From the NCBI GenBank assembly GCA_008508345.1, contig QNGE01001332.1:1-64000 (forward strand): a stretch of DNA of 64,000 nucleotides. Direction: 5' to 3'. The DNA comes from Paragonimus westermani (Eukaryota; Platyhelminthes; Trematoda; Plagiorchiida; Troglotrematidae). Of this stretch, positions 24,141 through 35,608 are shown in pieces. Each line of letters begins with the position of its first letter. Within the stretch, counting starts at the first letter, position 1. A program made the position numbers and the translations under genes. The notes under the pieces were generated by a model. It was not told the DNA's origin. It did no database searches and was given only the letters and a program-made list of their open reading frames with translations.

Positions 24141-27100
24141 CCAAAATATTTGATTTCATTAGGCGGGAGAGTTGTCCTCTTAGTATCACCCTACCCGTTG
24201 ATGCTACTCTAGAATATAACCTCACTACAAACCAATAACAGCAGAGATGGTGGACTAGCATATATACCACAGACTTACTGGTTGATGATCAGTAAATCTG
24301 CGTCATGTCCAGTGTCTTAGGCTACATAGTACAGGATAATGTTTCAGCCTTTTTGGTATGAAGGTCACCAAACCATTTCAACGCTTGTTTAAACGCGTAT
24401 GGCTCAAGAGAGTTCCTGGGGTCATTCGTTTCTCCTGGTGGCCAGGGGTTCTCCCACGTTCGCCTTCGTACAGCCTTAATTTTCATTCATTACAGTCCGC
24501 CTGTTTGTGAGTAGACCGTCATATAAGGCTTGCTTGCAGACTCGCTTGTCTTCTCCTTAAGAGTTACGTACCATTTTAACATGAAGCCGAATAAATCTGG
24601 GCGTGCAAGTTGCTGAGCGGGAGAGCCGGGATCATGACGAAACCCTCAAAGTGAGTTGAACCCCCTCACCAGGATACCAGGTTTGTTCTGCGGTGGAAGA
24701 AGTGAATTCTTAACTGCCAAGCGTCCCCAGCGAAATGGTCCGTTACTGGTTTCTTTGCCCGATACTTCTTTTAATGCTCCCTGACAGTCTAAAAAATAAC
24801 CTGAGATGCTCAGCCCCCAAGTTCGCAAATGATTAAAAAGTGTTTGCTGCGATCCAAAATGACTTGAACAATATTGTATAGTGAACAGTTGACTGAGAGC
24901 TAACACTTGATGTAAAATACGTACGCGTTAGCTTGGATGGAGCGAAAAACGTTCCCCGATTTCTGATAAATCACTGCTTCAATGTGGCAGCCGGGTTTGT
25001 AATCCACGTGAGAGATGTTAAAATTCAAACTGTTCATGGATTTAAGTTACTATCACAGTAGGTGGTAGCCCCCTAGAGGGAATATATAGAACTTTGGTAA
25101 ATACGGAGGTTCATCAGCTCTGGGTCAATTCATCATTGTGCGAGCGACATTGAGACCTGTGTTCAACTGGCCAGCTGGAAATTGGGACCAATACCCTGTG
25201 GAGAATGTAAAAAATCGGGAGGGCTCTGGTCAGTTTCACTTATCTCTGACCTGGTAACGCACCCGAGGTTGGCGGGCACGTATTAGGAGAACTGTACCCA
25301 TTCTAATTAGAACGTAGAAGCTTCAGTCGACGCCTATTCTATTCTGCTCAGGTTTTTGGGTCTAGAAACCCACGAGTCAATTAGACTCTGGAGGCTGGAA
25401 TATCTAAGGGGATACTAGTATGAACCGGAATTACCTATACAAAGGGACGCCGTGAGGCTTGTATTTTTACTCTGGTGATCCGTCAGCATCTGGTCTCAGC
25501 CGTTTACTTAGGCTACACCCCTGTTCCAAACTTGAACTATTGGATGCTCACCAGTCAACACCCGAAACATTCATATAATTTATTCGTTGGCATGCAGTTT
25601 ATTGCCCTATCTTCTACACACACTCATCCCGTTCCACCCTACTTTCACTCCCTCAAATAGTAGGTTTACATCTAAACAAGTGGTAAGTTGCTGGCCATAA
25701 CGATTTACTTGTCCTAAGGAAGCCACCCACTGTCGGCTATGAGTTAAAGCACAGCTAGCACCACCGTCCCACATTTTGTTTGGCCAGAAGCTTCAAGTCG
25801 GGGGTCCCCTACTAAAGGAATCTTATTTGAAGGATGATGCATACGTAGGTTGGATGAATTCTGCTGCAAAAAAAATGTAAGCAGAATTAATAGCAACAAC
25901 CGAAATGTCATGAAAATCCTAGGTGAACTAGAATGAACCGATTATTGGGTGATGGTATACAATGGACTAGAATAGAATGGAACTGTGTTGAAAGTACTCG
26001 CAGGACCGCACAGAATATCTTGCGACCTAGTAACCCACGTTAATTTTACCTACGGTTCTTTTCCCATGAAAAACCATTTACAGACGAATTACTCGACGAT
26101 GTCCGGACACTTTTTGATGAAGTTGGGTATGAACGCATATACATGTAACAAAAATCATCGCAGAGGTTACAGGGCACTGACAAGTCACGTAAAAAGCTTG
26201 GTGAAACTGACCGATATAACTCTTCACAATCAACCAGTCGACCAGTCAGCCGTGGTGGAAATATATGCATTTAGCTGGAGCGATAACAAAGTTAATGTTA
26301 AGCCCCGATGGAAGTCACGCAACCAATCGTTCAGTATGGTGATGTTAATCAAGAACAGATGAGGCAGCGACATATTAGTTCCGCTTATTTCACCATCTAT
26401 TTACTGAACACCCTGACATACCTCGCAAGGTACCTTTGTTTCAGCAAATTTATATACGCTATTCCATTATGTATGGGAAGTCTTCAATTTCCGGTTCCGC
26501 GTGGTACAAGCCAGACGCCAATAGGTTTCTTCGATTGTGACAAGATGCACGATGCTGTGCGATTTACTGCTTTCCAGTTATTGTTATATTGGATGGCAAC
26601 GATTTCAGAACTAGTCGTCAGAGGATGTTCCTAAAAACTGCTGAAGTCAAGGAAATAACTCTATTGTCATAAGTTTTGAAAGCCCAGCATTTTATTCGTA
26701 AGTTATTTCAGCACGGGGTTTATTTGCACGTGCTATCTGACATCGTTTAGAATAAAGATAGAAGTGGACTATTTAATGCACACTGCTTGTTTTTACGCTT
26801 GCCAGTTATTCGGCCTTTAATAATGTACGTCGGCGATACTGAAACCCAGGCTGCCATACCACAGACATGTTGGTCGATGCAGTTTCTTCGTTCTTGGAGG
26901 TGAACCACTCGTATTTTACGTATTTCGAGTTGATTACTGAGTGAATCTTGTTCGAACAGGGAAACCTCGACTATCTAATATCCAGATTTTTCAGGGAAGC
27001 TATAATGCAATCGCTCGGTGTTCTCAGTCAGCCTAGAAAGCATCCGTATGGCACCTTTAAGGAGGCCGCAATCAAATAAGTAGCCCCAACTACATGTTTA

Positions 27101-27514
27101 CCTCATTCAGCGGCCTGCATTTCAGTGGTAATTGCATATATACAATGTATTGGGATATGTAAAGACCATTGAGTGGAGCCTACACGGATGGGGTATATCG
27201 GTGAAACCTATGAGTAGATATGTTTAGCCACATTTTCCGGACTATCAGATGTATATATATACATCAGTTGACGACCGCTTAAATGGTGGATGCAGTAAGT
27301 AATCATTATTTTCGTGCAGTATCGCATTCCGAGCAACCCGGATTCCTTTGAAAATATCACACTTCTTAAATATCGTGGTTGTATGATATTTTGGAGGTAA
27401 AAATTCCCCTTGACCGATTCTGTCGCACTTTTCCTGATGACCCTGTCTAACCAAACGCGTGTTACTGCTACTCTCACACTCCGTGACTTTGTCCAAATAG
27501 GTGTCATTTTATTT
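24141..27514. other. No gene recognised
   Basis: Open frames at 25985-26362 (125 codons) and 26308-26634 (108 codons, +) and 24906-24646 (86 codons, -) have no recognisable domains and no clear splice signals. Two overlapping frames on the minus strand at 27507-27208 lie immediately past the truncated end of the second BEL/Pao copy and are also unrecognised. Confidence 0.45.
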
Positions 27515-28510
27515 CGCCGCGCAGTCGGATACTATCCACAACTTCTCAGGTCTATTGGACCTCAACACCGGATGGTGAGGTGAGTACCACCGGCGAAGGG
27601 TCTTATCCTCGCCGGTGTCGACTCTGGACATATAACCTCTGGCCACGTTTGCTTCGATAATCTCGTTATATTTGCTTGCAAATTCAGTATCGTGGGGAAG
27701 TCTCCTATTCAGTAAATCTGGACCTTTCTGAACCAGCTCTCGGTTATCGAGAAGGCTTACATTGTCAAACCGTCACGGTAAGCCAACCTCATACCGACCG
27801 TCCTTGAGCACAACTGTGGACTCTGCAATATGCTCAGCCCGCTTATCATCACATGAACGAACCACCTCTTTGGAAAGTCTGCACTCAGCCAGCTCTAGGT
27901 CGAACAGGTGATACACCAATCGTGCTAGCTCGGCACCACTTAAGCAGTGAACTTCAGTCTTGCTGTTTGCCGAGGGTGACATAAGGCCCAACAAGGTCCA
28001 GCCCAAGATGGTTTTCACGGCGTATGGCTGACGCCTGCTTCATACCTGCTGATCTATTATAAAATGCGCTTCTAGCATGTTACAACCTATTGGTAGCCCG
28101 ACTTCATCTTCCCCCAACGAGGCGATGGGCAAACCAACACAGTGAGGCCACCGCTGAACGTCCTTCTTTTATATAGCTTCCGCCGGTTCAGCCGGAAGAC
28201 CTCTGACAATGAAAGTCTTGTCGACCCTGATCCTACTTCCATCATCTAAAGATTCAACTTCCAAACTCAGATCTTGGCATTCGATAGTAGCGGTCTTATT
28301 CAATGTACGGATGCCAAGAGTTGGTTCGCTTGTTGGCAGCCCTAGTCGCTCAGCTAAAGACTCATCTATGAGTGTGGTATCAGACCCACTATCTAGAACG
28401 GCATAAGTTTCAACAGTCTCGACTGCCTCAGTTAATCTGATAGGCACGAAAACTAGATGTACCCCTCCCTCATGCAGAGAGGTGGATCCACAGCTTGACT
28501 CCTTCACTCC
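27515..28510 (-). pseudogene. BEL/Pao copy 2: protease and start of pol
   Basis: 28507-28169 encodes VETYAVLDSGSDTTLIDESL, an intact-looking aspartic protease active site (DSG), then LAERLGLPTSEPTLGIRTLN and DDGSRIRVDKTFIVRGLP. 28018-27773 gives ILGWTLLGLMSPSANSKTEV and HLFDLELAECRLSKEVV. In other frames the connecting region continues to about 27517 and then stops abruptly just before the reverse transcriptase core, at the point matching about 13831 of the + copy. This element is therefore cut off at its 3' side in the RT. Confidence 0.85.
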
Positions 28511-28644
28511 GATCTAAGTTCCAGAGGGCGCCGGGTCTGCGTGCATCACGGTATGATTCCGCCGTCCACATAGAGGCTGTGAACACTGTATACGGCTCTG
28601 CAATGCTTGGCTGTGTGGTTTGGCAATAGACAAACGAAGCACCG

Positions 28645-29810
28645 TTAACATTTTCTCAGAACCTCGCGTCTCCCTCCTAACATGCTTTCAACTAGCCGGC
28701 ATGTCTGTAGATCATGGCCGCCGCCACATACTGCGGTTTGATGTGGCTTATTTACCATTCCGACGATGGTTGACACACGTGGTATCCGTTGAGAATCCTC
28801 GCAGAAGAGCGCGGTCACATTTTCACTGATGCGGCCACGGACTGACAGGGTGATGAGTTGACCATATAGGTTACTAGAAATCAAGATTCGCTTCTCTCTA
28901 AACTCAAGTAAGTCGTCGAAAGAAGGCTCCCGACCAGTGGTTGTAACATATTCAGCTACTTCTGCCCACTTCTGTTGCAATGGGCGGAAAGGTCTGTCCA
29001 CGATAGGCAGAAGATAAGCTGGACAACCTAACTCATAGGGATGGATCAGTTGGGACAGCGTCAACTGACAGCCCTTCATCTGAGTGGCTAAACGTTGAAG
29101 ACACTCAGTGTCTCCCATGGCGAGCCTCGGACCGTTGAGCACGTCATTGGTGATATCCTGAATAATCTCATGCGGTCTTCCAAATATTCGCCTCAATATT
29201 CTGGTTGCCTTAGTAAATCATACTTTGCTAGGCAGCACTACCCAGTGTTCGGTAGCTGCTTTAGCTCGGCCATCACGATAATAAATAAGATGAGACAATT
29301 TCTGTCTTTCGTCACTCAATCTGTTAGTCACGTTAAATTCAAAATTTGGAATGAAGCTATGGAGTTTCAAGGGCGACCCATCAAAAGGTTCTAGCCCTAT
29401 TTTTAGCAATCTCACACTGATGACTAAATTGCGCACATACTGCTCCATGGAGCTCCATTGGAAACCGTGATTGAGGTCTACATGATAAGCCTGATGGGAG
29501 GACAATTGCACCCCATCCTCCCCGTTGGATCCTCAGTCTTACGAAACAGACCTTTTCTTCGATCTCTTGTAAACTTCTAGTTGTCTTCATAACCCTCACT
29601 TCCTCTTCTTTTAGACGCATTTCTTCTTCAGTAAGGCTCTCACCCATCACCAAATTTTGCTCAAGCGAACAGCGAGTTGTAACTGGGACAAGGTTAGGAA
29701 GTTTAGCTACAGACTCCGTGCCCTCCAGTGGGGCTGCCACCGGCCCTACAACTATCCATGGACATAGTCCATGCTTAGCTCTAGGGACCCCATCATGCCA
29801 CAATCGTATG
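28645..29810 (-). pseudogene. BEL/Pao copy 2: gag
   Basis: 29803-29381 carries a charged coiled-coil-like stretch (SLTEEEMRLKEEEVRVMKTT), which is common at the N-terminus of BEL/Pao gag. 29511-29218 gives LEPFDGSPLKLHSFIPNFEF and then SDERQKLSHLIYY, the conserved gag core (DUF1759-type). 29196-28645 gives RRIFGRPHEIIQDI, then LRFAT-type spacing, KRILISSNLYGQLI, and the zinc-knuckle-like TAVCGGGHDLQTC. Small frame changes near 29380 and 29200 separate the blocks. This copy is less decayed than the + copy but not functional. Confidence 0.8.
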
Positions 29811-30164
29811 ATACAGCAGACAACTCAACAGTCCCAGACAAATCCCTATGAAGATCACGGAATTCCTTAGAAGAAAAAGGCACAGACAAGGAAAGAACTG
29901 AAGCAGGAACGTAGGAACATTTAAATAGATTTTCATATCGTCATCAATATGGGTCGCCCGAGGATCACCGCTCAGTTGTTGGAGATAGGGAACAGGACTA
30001 TTCTCTAAACATAGAGATGCACAGCAGGCAAGCCTAGTGGCACGGTTGTCCTCGGAGAAGCTTTGACCATTGTAGAAGTACCGATAACCTTCACCCAGTT
30101 GGCAGATAGATTCAGTCCCCACCAGCGCGGATCTATCGAGCACTGTAGATCCCGGAGTTATAGT
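29811..30164 (-). other. Leader region between LTR and gag of BEL/Pao copy 2
   Basis: A 116-codon minus-strand frame (30143-29793) covers most of this interval. Its C-terminal part is hydrophobic (FPCLCLFLLRNSVIFIGICL). I recognise no family. By position it is the untranslated leader, perhaps with an unrelated insertion. Confidence 0.35.
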
Positions 30165-30800
30165 GGCTGTTCAAGCAACTCTTAGTCTTCTCGCAACGTT
30201 TATTTATATACTGGATCCAGCATAGTCGCGTCTGTGAACAAAGAGCGTCTATAAATTCTGAACCCGTCGAGCAACCGATTCCGATCCAAAAGGGAGGACG
30301 GTGGTATTGACGAGTTTCTTATTAATGAGATGCCAATGTTCGGAAGCAATATGACAAACCAGATGGTGAAAGGCAGCAACAAACCTCGACAGTGAATCCA
30401 CCACATAAAAGTTCCGAGAATGACGGTTCGCGTAAATATGTTCAAGTGCAACAGTCACGTAAAGGCAAAGCGGAACTGAAACCAGAGTACATATGAACGA
30501 AGATCCGGTGAGGAAGAGGAACTACGTGGAAACAAGTTTCTACAGACCGACGGTATCAATAATTATAATACATCACGATCAACACTCATGGGAGAAATGG
30601 TTTGTAACGCGCGTAACTTGAGTGGTAGTGTCAGGCTGCAAGATAGGCTCGTAATCAGTATAAAGAATTCCAACATATGGAGACGAACCAATAAGAAGAG
30701 AATAAGTAGAGCAGGAAACATGGTCATCAACGTTCTATTAGCACAAAAATCATCAAACATCCGCGCAAGTGGCTACTTCAACGCAGTGGTCTCTTTATGG
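30165..30800 (-). repeat. BEL/Pao 5' LTR-like block (copy 2)
   Basis: The reverse complement aligns over about 600 bp with 16840-17470. It lies directly upstream of the copy-2 gag in the right orientation and ends with TAAATAAACG and then a short run to about 30165, which looks like an LTR end with a poly(A) signal. Confidence 0.7.
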
Positions 30801-31300
30801 ATTTTGCTGTCGTTCCCACGGACGTTCGCTGATGAATTCCGTCGCTACTGCAATGGGTTCGACTTTGTGTACGGAAAATACAAACGACTTAATTTGCAAA
30901 CGCGTCACATGAAATTTCTTGAGAAATAAAACGTAATTTCTATATTTGAGCGCTTAAAAGATATCTTATAAGTGAAGATACAGGCTGAAACATATTGGGC
31001 ATCACCGCCCAGAACGATTTAACCACATGTATTTGAAAGATTTTTTGTGCTACCATATTCTCGATGTTCGAGTTTTGGCTACAGGTTGTCCTCTGATACC
31101 TCGGGAGTCTTGTGTAGGTCTTACTACATTCCACCATTTAAAATGCAGTTCGACAATGGGCCGAATGATTCTACATTACCAAGGTCAACAATGAGGTGAT
31201 GTACCTCCATGTCATCAACCGAAGTTTATAGATAACGGTGGCAACGGTATTTATGGCTTTCACAGGGATCGGGCTTCACGGGTATTCCAAATTGAAAACG
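30801..31300. other. No gene recognised
   Basis: Short frames only, on both strands, without motifs. Confidence 0.45.
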
Positions 31301-31700
31301 GTCGTCTATATATATATAGATTGCTATATTGTTTTTAAAATATCTGTATTGTGTCTTTATATATTATTTATATATATACTACATATTACATTTTCATTGT
31401 ATTGTTACCACATCAATATTATTATGTACTATATATACATATATTAGAAGTATGAAAGCAGACCCTAGTGTGGATCCGAAACGTCACATTGGACCGTTCG
31501 CCACTCAACGTTTCCATTGTTTTTCTGCTATTTCATCTATATACTTCATAAGTGTAACATAAATGTGTCATATTATTATATATTGATCAGCTATATTTAT
31601 GTTACATGGTGTATATGTTGGAAAACTTGCCACATATAATATACATGTATAAACTTATCATTTTGCATATATATTATTGAACATAAAAAAGAGGATTCGC
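31301..31700. repeat. AT-rich low-complexity stretch
   Basis: Dense TA/TAT/ATA runs such as CTATATATATATAG near 31307 and repeated TATATAT blocks to about 31680, interrupted by a less biased segment at 31450-31550. It is much more AT-rich than its surroundings. Confidence 0.7.
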
Positions 31701-31864
31701 TCCAGATGGGCGGTTTTCCAACTAGAATGGCCCTGAAATCCAATCCCATAAAAGCATCAATATTTTAGTTCCTTTGAATTCCAGAACAATACAAATATTT
31801 AGTGACGTAATGCCCGTGGTATTGACAGACCGTCAAACTACCTACTTGGAATGATGCAATAATT

Positions 31865-32670
31865 CGGCAACCACCAAAAAGCCCATACTCACGCCTTCAC
31901 TTGGATTCCGTTGGCCAGACCAGTCGGGTATCCTACCTTGACTTGGTGGACGTATATTACGGGTGGATTGAGATAATCGCACTCTCTCCGGCTACATCCC
32001 TCAATACGGCCACTGACTTGCGACGCATTTTATGCCAGCATGGATTTCCCGATATTCTGATGTCAGACAGCGGGACACATTTCGCGTCCTCACACTTTGA
32101 GGATTTCTGCTGGCGTTCGCTCATCAAGCATACTCGTCCTCCGCCTTGTCACCCAAAACCGAACGGCTGAGGTCAGTGCCTCGTTGACACACTCGAACGG
32201 GCGGTACCCAAGCGTCACGTGTTGGGGACCACAAATTAGGCACTAAAAGATTCTCTGCTTATTAGTCGCACAGCCACGAACTCGATATCTCCTGACGGCC
32301 GATCATTAGCCGAAGCTCTGGTGGGTCGTATGCTTTGCACGGTCCATCACCCTCTCATTCCGACGAACGAGCCGGCACAGATGCCCAACCCTAGTCCTGA
32401 CGAAGTTTTTGCTATTGAGAAAGACGTTCACGCTCGGGATTACTGACCGGGCAACAACAACTGGACGGATGCAATCGTGACTGCTCGCCGCAGCCAGTTG
32501 TGCGCTGAACACGGCAATACAGCACCAACAGACGACCAGTATTCGCTTCCGCTGGATATCATATTGGGCAAGTTTGCAATACCGGATGAAGCCACTTCTT
32601 CAATTTCCGTCACCCAATGCCGAAACCAGCATCAGCTTCCTACCCAAGCGTTAGACAGATTGTACTAAAG
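31865..32670 (+). pseudogene. Ty3/gypsy integrase remnant
   Basis: 31901-32170 reads YLDLVDVYYGWIEIIALSPA, then LRRILCQHGFPDILMSDSGT and HFASSHFEDFC. These are the first and second catalytic-Asp blocks of a gypsy integrase core. PPPCHPKPNG follows, where the PYHPQSNG-E block should be, but the frame then hits a stop, and the E position reads GQCLVDTLERAV. Later segments, RTATNSISPDGRSLAEALVG and DVHARDY, belong to the post-core region. Frame changes and stops make it inactive. Confidence 0.85.
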
Positions 32671-32749
32671 GTTAACATTCTCCTACGCAGTTGAACACTA
32701 TCACTAGTTTTCACGTGTGACTGTCATCTTGAACGGTTTGTATTAGGGA

Positions 32750-33120
32750 GGTCTACTTTCCCCACAGATGGTTTATTTTCCCGAGATATTTATTCGAAAA
32801 ATAATTTGCGATTTTAAGTTTAATGTTTTCTCGCAATAACATGCTAAACCTTCATTTCGACCCACGCTTCTCCGTCTCTGAATAGCTCATTTCACTTTTA
32901 TTGCATCAAATCAGGTGGTATTTTTTAAGACTTGTCAAGGATTACATATACGCAGACATTGGTTTGCTGGGTTGACCTTGATTTGGGGGCAAATACGTTC
33001 TCGACTGAAGATCAAGGTCTACTGTGTTCTCCCGTGGTTCCAGGTATTGTCACGCTCTGTGCAAAGTGTCCACGATTCGTTTGGTTACTGGCCGTTTCTT
33101 GCTGTCGTTAACCAGCGGGT
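32750..33120 (+). repeat. Gypsy LTR-like block
   Basis: Follows the gypsy integrase remnant after a purine run (TTAGGGAGG near 32743). It is similar to the reverse complement of 38550-38845, sharing GAAAAATAATTTGCGATTTT, TTTTCTCGCAATAAC and GATTACATATACGCAGAC. Its position after the integrase and the isolated second copy argue for an LTR. AATAAC and similar A-rich motifs could serve as the poly(A) signal. Confidence 0.6.
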
Positions 33121-34038
33121 CTCAACAGAGTAGTAAGTGGCAATTTATCCGTTGCCTGAAAAAATGTAGGACGCTCAGATTGCTTTCGATCAGGGGGAGA
33201 TCTACGAGGGCTTGGCAATAGGCCCACTCGTTGCAACAGCGTTCGCATTCTTGTGCTGTGCTGCCACCGTACGAAGTAATTGAGACTTAGTATTGCTCAG
33301 AATCGGCATTCTGTGCAGCATATTCAATTAACCAATTCCGGACATCAGCCAATTTCGAAACTGAAACTGTAACTGATTGGCGATGTTGCATAGTGGAAAC
33401 GGATGTTTCACCTGAAGACTGAAACGGCAATTGTACTGACCACGTCCCTAGTGAAGTACGTGGCGCTTAGATTTTCCAGTCACTCCAGCTTTAACCGGCT
33501 GAAGACGTTTCACGAACAGATTCCTAATGAAATCAAGCAACATTATAGGTGACGTATATGGAAAGGTTGGTTTTTTGTTGAGTGCATAGGTATCTGGTCC
33601 CGTAGTAGGATTAAAAATACAAGCTTCCGATCTTTTTTGCGGTACTTGCGAGTTGAGCACCAACTTCTGGACCCTTTAATATAAATGGTGACGTCACAAG
33701 CTGCTGAATGAATACTCAAAAGTTACAAATGGCAGACGTCTATTTTTACGAACTTCATTACCGGAAAAATTGGAACGCGGGGCTGTAGTCAATAGAGAAA
33801 ATAAGCGAGCAATGTGCAGATGGATCCGTGCATCCAACGACAACGTAGGCGATTCGCATTTGTCCTCCCTGCTAAAGCAATCAATCACAATGAAAGTGCG
33901 ATAGACCATTCCAGAACCTGGACAAACGCTTTCATGGATGAGCAGGAGGGACAATTTCTGGGTAGGTCGTGGCGGGTATCTGATGAGAAAAACGCTGGCT
34001 TGTTTGATGAACTGTCTTTGCCAGAAGCCAGAGGGGGG
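33121..34038. other. No gene recognised
   Basis: A 127-codon minus-strand frame (34077-33694) overlaps the edge of the inverted repeat and is open by chance as far as I can tell. Its right end lies inside the repeat and its left part does not recur in the other copy. Confidence 0.45.
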
Positions 34039-34359
34039 TAGTGGGATGTTTGGCAGTGTGCGGGAGTACCCCATCAATGAGGAATACTGTAGAAAGCTCT
34101 GTTAATTCGAGCTATGGAGGCGTTTAATTCGATGTGCACACTGTGCTGCTTGTCGTTGTAAGGGCAACACTGTTGGAGAGATGTACAGGTGGTGGCTAAG
34201 TAGACTAAGGCTGTCAGATGTGCCGACCCGTGAATAAGGGACTAGGCCAAACACTGAGTCGGTGAGTTGACAACGCTGCGGTTAAGGAATAAGGGGCCAA
34301 GATAGTTAATAGGAGTCGTTAACCATTGAGTCTCACGCTAGAGTAGGCTAAGCTGACAA

Positions 34360-34449
34360 ATGCCGTTGGTTAAACGGGTGAGGAGACGAAAACGAGGTGG
34401 TACGAAAAAATCGTCTAAAGGGACATCAGGTATCCACGTGGCTGAGTAG
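34360..34449 (+). CDS. Hypothetical short basic frame in the inverted repeat
   Basis: A 29-residue frame starting with ATG: MPLVKRVRRRKRGGTKK, then SSKGTSGIHVAE. The basic run resembles a nuclear localisation or nucleic-acid-binding segment. A possible donor (TCAG/GTATCC) lies near its end, so it could be a first exon. The same frame is present in the left copy at 7372-7283. It is short enough to be chance. Confidence 0.2.
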   Translation: MPLVKRVRRRKRGGTKKSSKGTSGIHVAE

Positions 34450-34546
34450 TGATGGTGACATGCACATAAAAACTGCACAAATGGGACGAAGTCTGCAAAT
34501 GTGTAAAGATGTACAATGTGCATGAAGTGTAGGATTCTGAAAACAT

Positions 34547-34744
34547 ATGAAACCGCTTAAGCGCACAGGCTTACTCCTGTCTGTTGGGGCTGAAATTGCT
34601 GGAGTGCTAGTCGTAGACCGTGATTTGTTCAGTCGCCGTGGGGGAAAAATATTTCACGACACATTCAACTTCATCATCTTGATACATGATGCAGAAACTG
34701 AAATCGTCAAATCTGTGTTACGGACCCATACGCGTTTGTTTTAA
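34547..34744 (+). CDS. Hypothetical 65-codon frame in the inverted repeat
   Basis: Starts with ATG; reads MKPLKRTGLLLSVGAEIAGV, then LVVDRDLFSRRGGKIFHDT, ending in a stop. The diverged repeat at 42300-42480 retains recognisable parts (a segment matching VVDRDFFS-) but not an open frame, so this frame may have been coding in the ancestor. No family recognised. The left copy has the identical translation at 7185-6988. Confidence 0.28.
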   Translation: MKPLKRTGLLLSVGAEIAGVLVVDRDLFSRRGGKIFHDTFNFIILIHDAETEIVKSVLRTHTRLF

Positions 34745-34829
34745 CTGGCCGTTAGGTAAAAACAACCTCACCGTACGTTATTTTTGAAATTCGGTATGAC
34801 TTCCGTTGTGGTTGCTTACTTGTTAGTAA

Positions 34830-35072
34830 GTGGATGCCGAAATAATGTATATCCAGACATACGATTATGCAGATATTATTTATCAAGACACCAACGGGAT
34901 ATTTTGTCGTCTTAAGGAAATGAACTATTTTGAGGCTCTCAATGCGATGTTTGAGGATCGTGGTATAACTGAAGAAAGTGAGTTCCTTCACATGTGCGTA
35001 CACAGTTATCTTGCAGATATCAGATTTGGTAGATGGGATGACGGGGCTTTATCTGGTACACGGCTCCAGTGA
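34830..35072 (+). CDS. Hypothetical 80-codon frame in the inverted repeat
   Basis: The open frame begins just after an in-frame stop; the first ATG is the sixth codon (34845). It reads MYIQTYDYADIIYQDTNGIF, then CRLKEMNYFEALNAMFEDRG, and ends at 35072. The aligned region at 42600-42730 keeps parallel words such as AFKAMFERQ for ALNAMFEDR, which suggests past coding constraint. No domain is recognised. The left copy has the same frame at 6902-6660. Confidence 0.3.
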   Translation: MDAEIMYIQTYDYADIIYQDTNGIFCRLKEMNYFEALNAMFEDRGITEESEFLHMCVHSYLADIRFGRWDDGALSGTRLQ

Positions 35073-35232
35073 TCTAGAAGGACACCCAGAACGCATGCAA
35101 ACCAACGGCTACATTCTGTGCTGAAGAAAGATGGGGGTAGTATGTACCGTTTTTCACAGACTTCAAATAGATCATTCATATCGCTTACCCCACGTGTTCG
35201 TTTGTAGTGACTTCACACTTCCACCTGTGTTT

Positions 35233-35420
35233 GATCGTGTTTCAGCATAGGTCTATTTTGCCTTCACTCGTCAGCTAGGACAAATGGATGGAGCGGTCAT
35301 AAGTGTTTCGGCACAGAGCACAGTTTGCTGTAACTCGTAATCCAGGACAGATGGATGGAACAGTCATAAGTGTTTAAGCATGGGGTACTGCATGCCTTCA
35401 CTCGTAAGCTGGGGCAACTA
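35233..35420 (+). repeat. 67-bp tandem repeat array
   Basis: Landmark ACTCGT occurs at 35266, 35333 and 35400, an exact 67-bp period over nearly three units. Each unit also carries GGACAAATGGATGG or a close variant and a CATAAGTGTTT phrase. Single related units occur near 44560 and 52215. Confidence 0.85.
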
Positions 35421-35608
35421 CACGGAAGTTCTGTCAGATTTCAAGTGAAAGAAGCTTCTCGATGTCGTTTGTTCAGCAGGTCACCTTGTCTGCATTCCAG
35501 TGTACTTCTTGCTCCCATGAAGAGTTTGCAACCGTGATGGCGGAGAATGGCTTTACATGCTTGTAGGCATGCCGAATATAACTGAAGAAATATCGCTGAT
35601 TCGCTCAG

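Noticed and set aside
29793..30143. Membrane or env-like protein encoded between LTR and gag of the BEL/Pao copy
   Set aside because: An env would be expected after pol, and the hydrophobic stretch is short and lies in the leader; no signal peptide or conserved cysteine pattern.
31440..31500. Hammerhead ribozyme, because CCGAAACGTC resembles the GAAA core and fluke SINEs can carry ribozymes
   Set aside because: No CUGAUGA box at the proper spacing on either strand; the same search near the SINEs was also negative.
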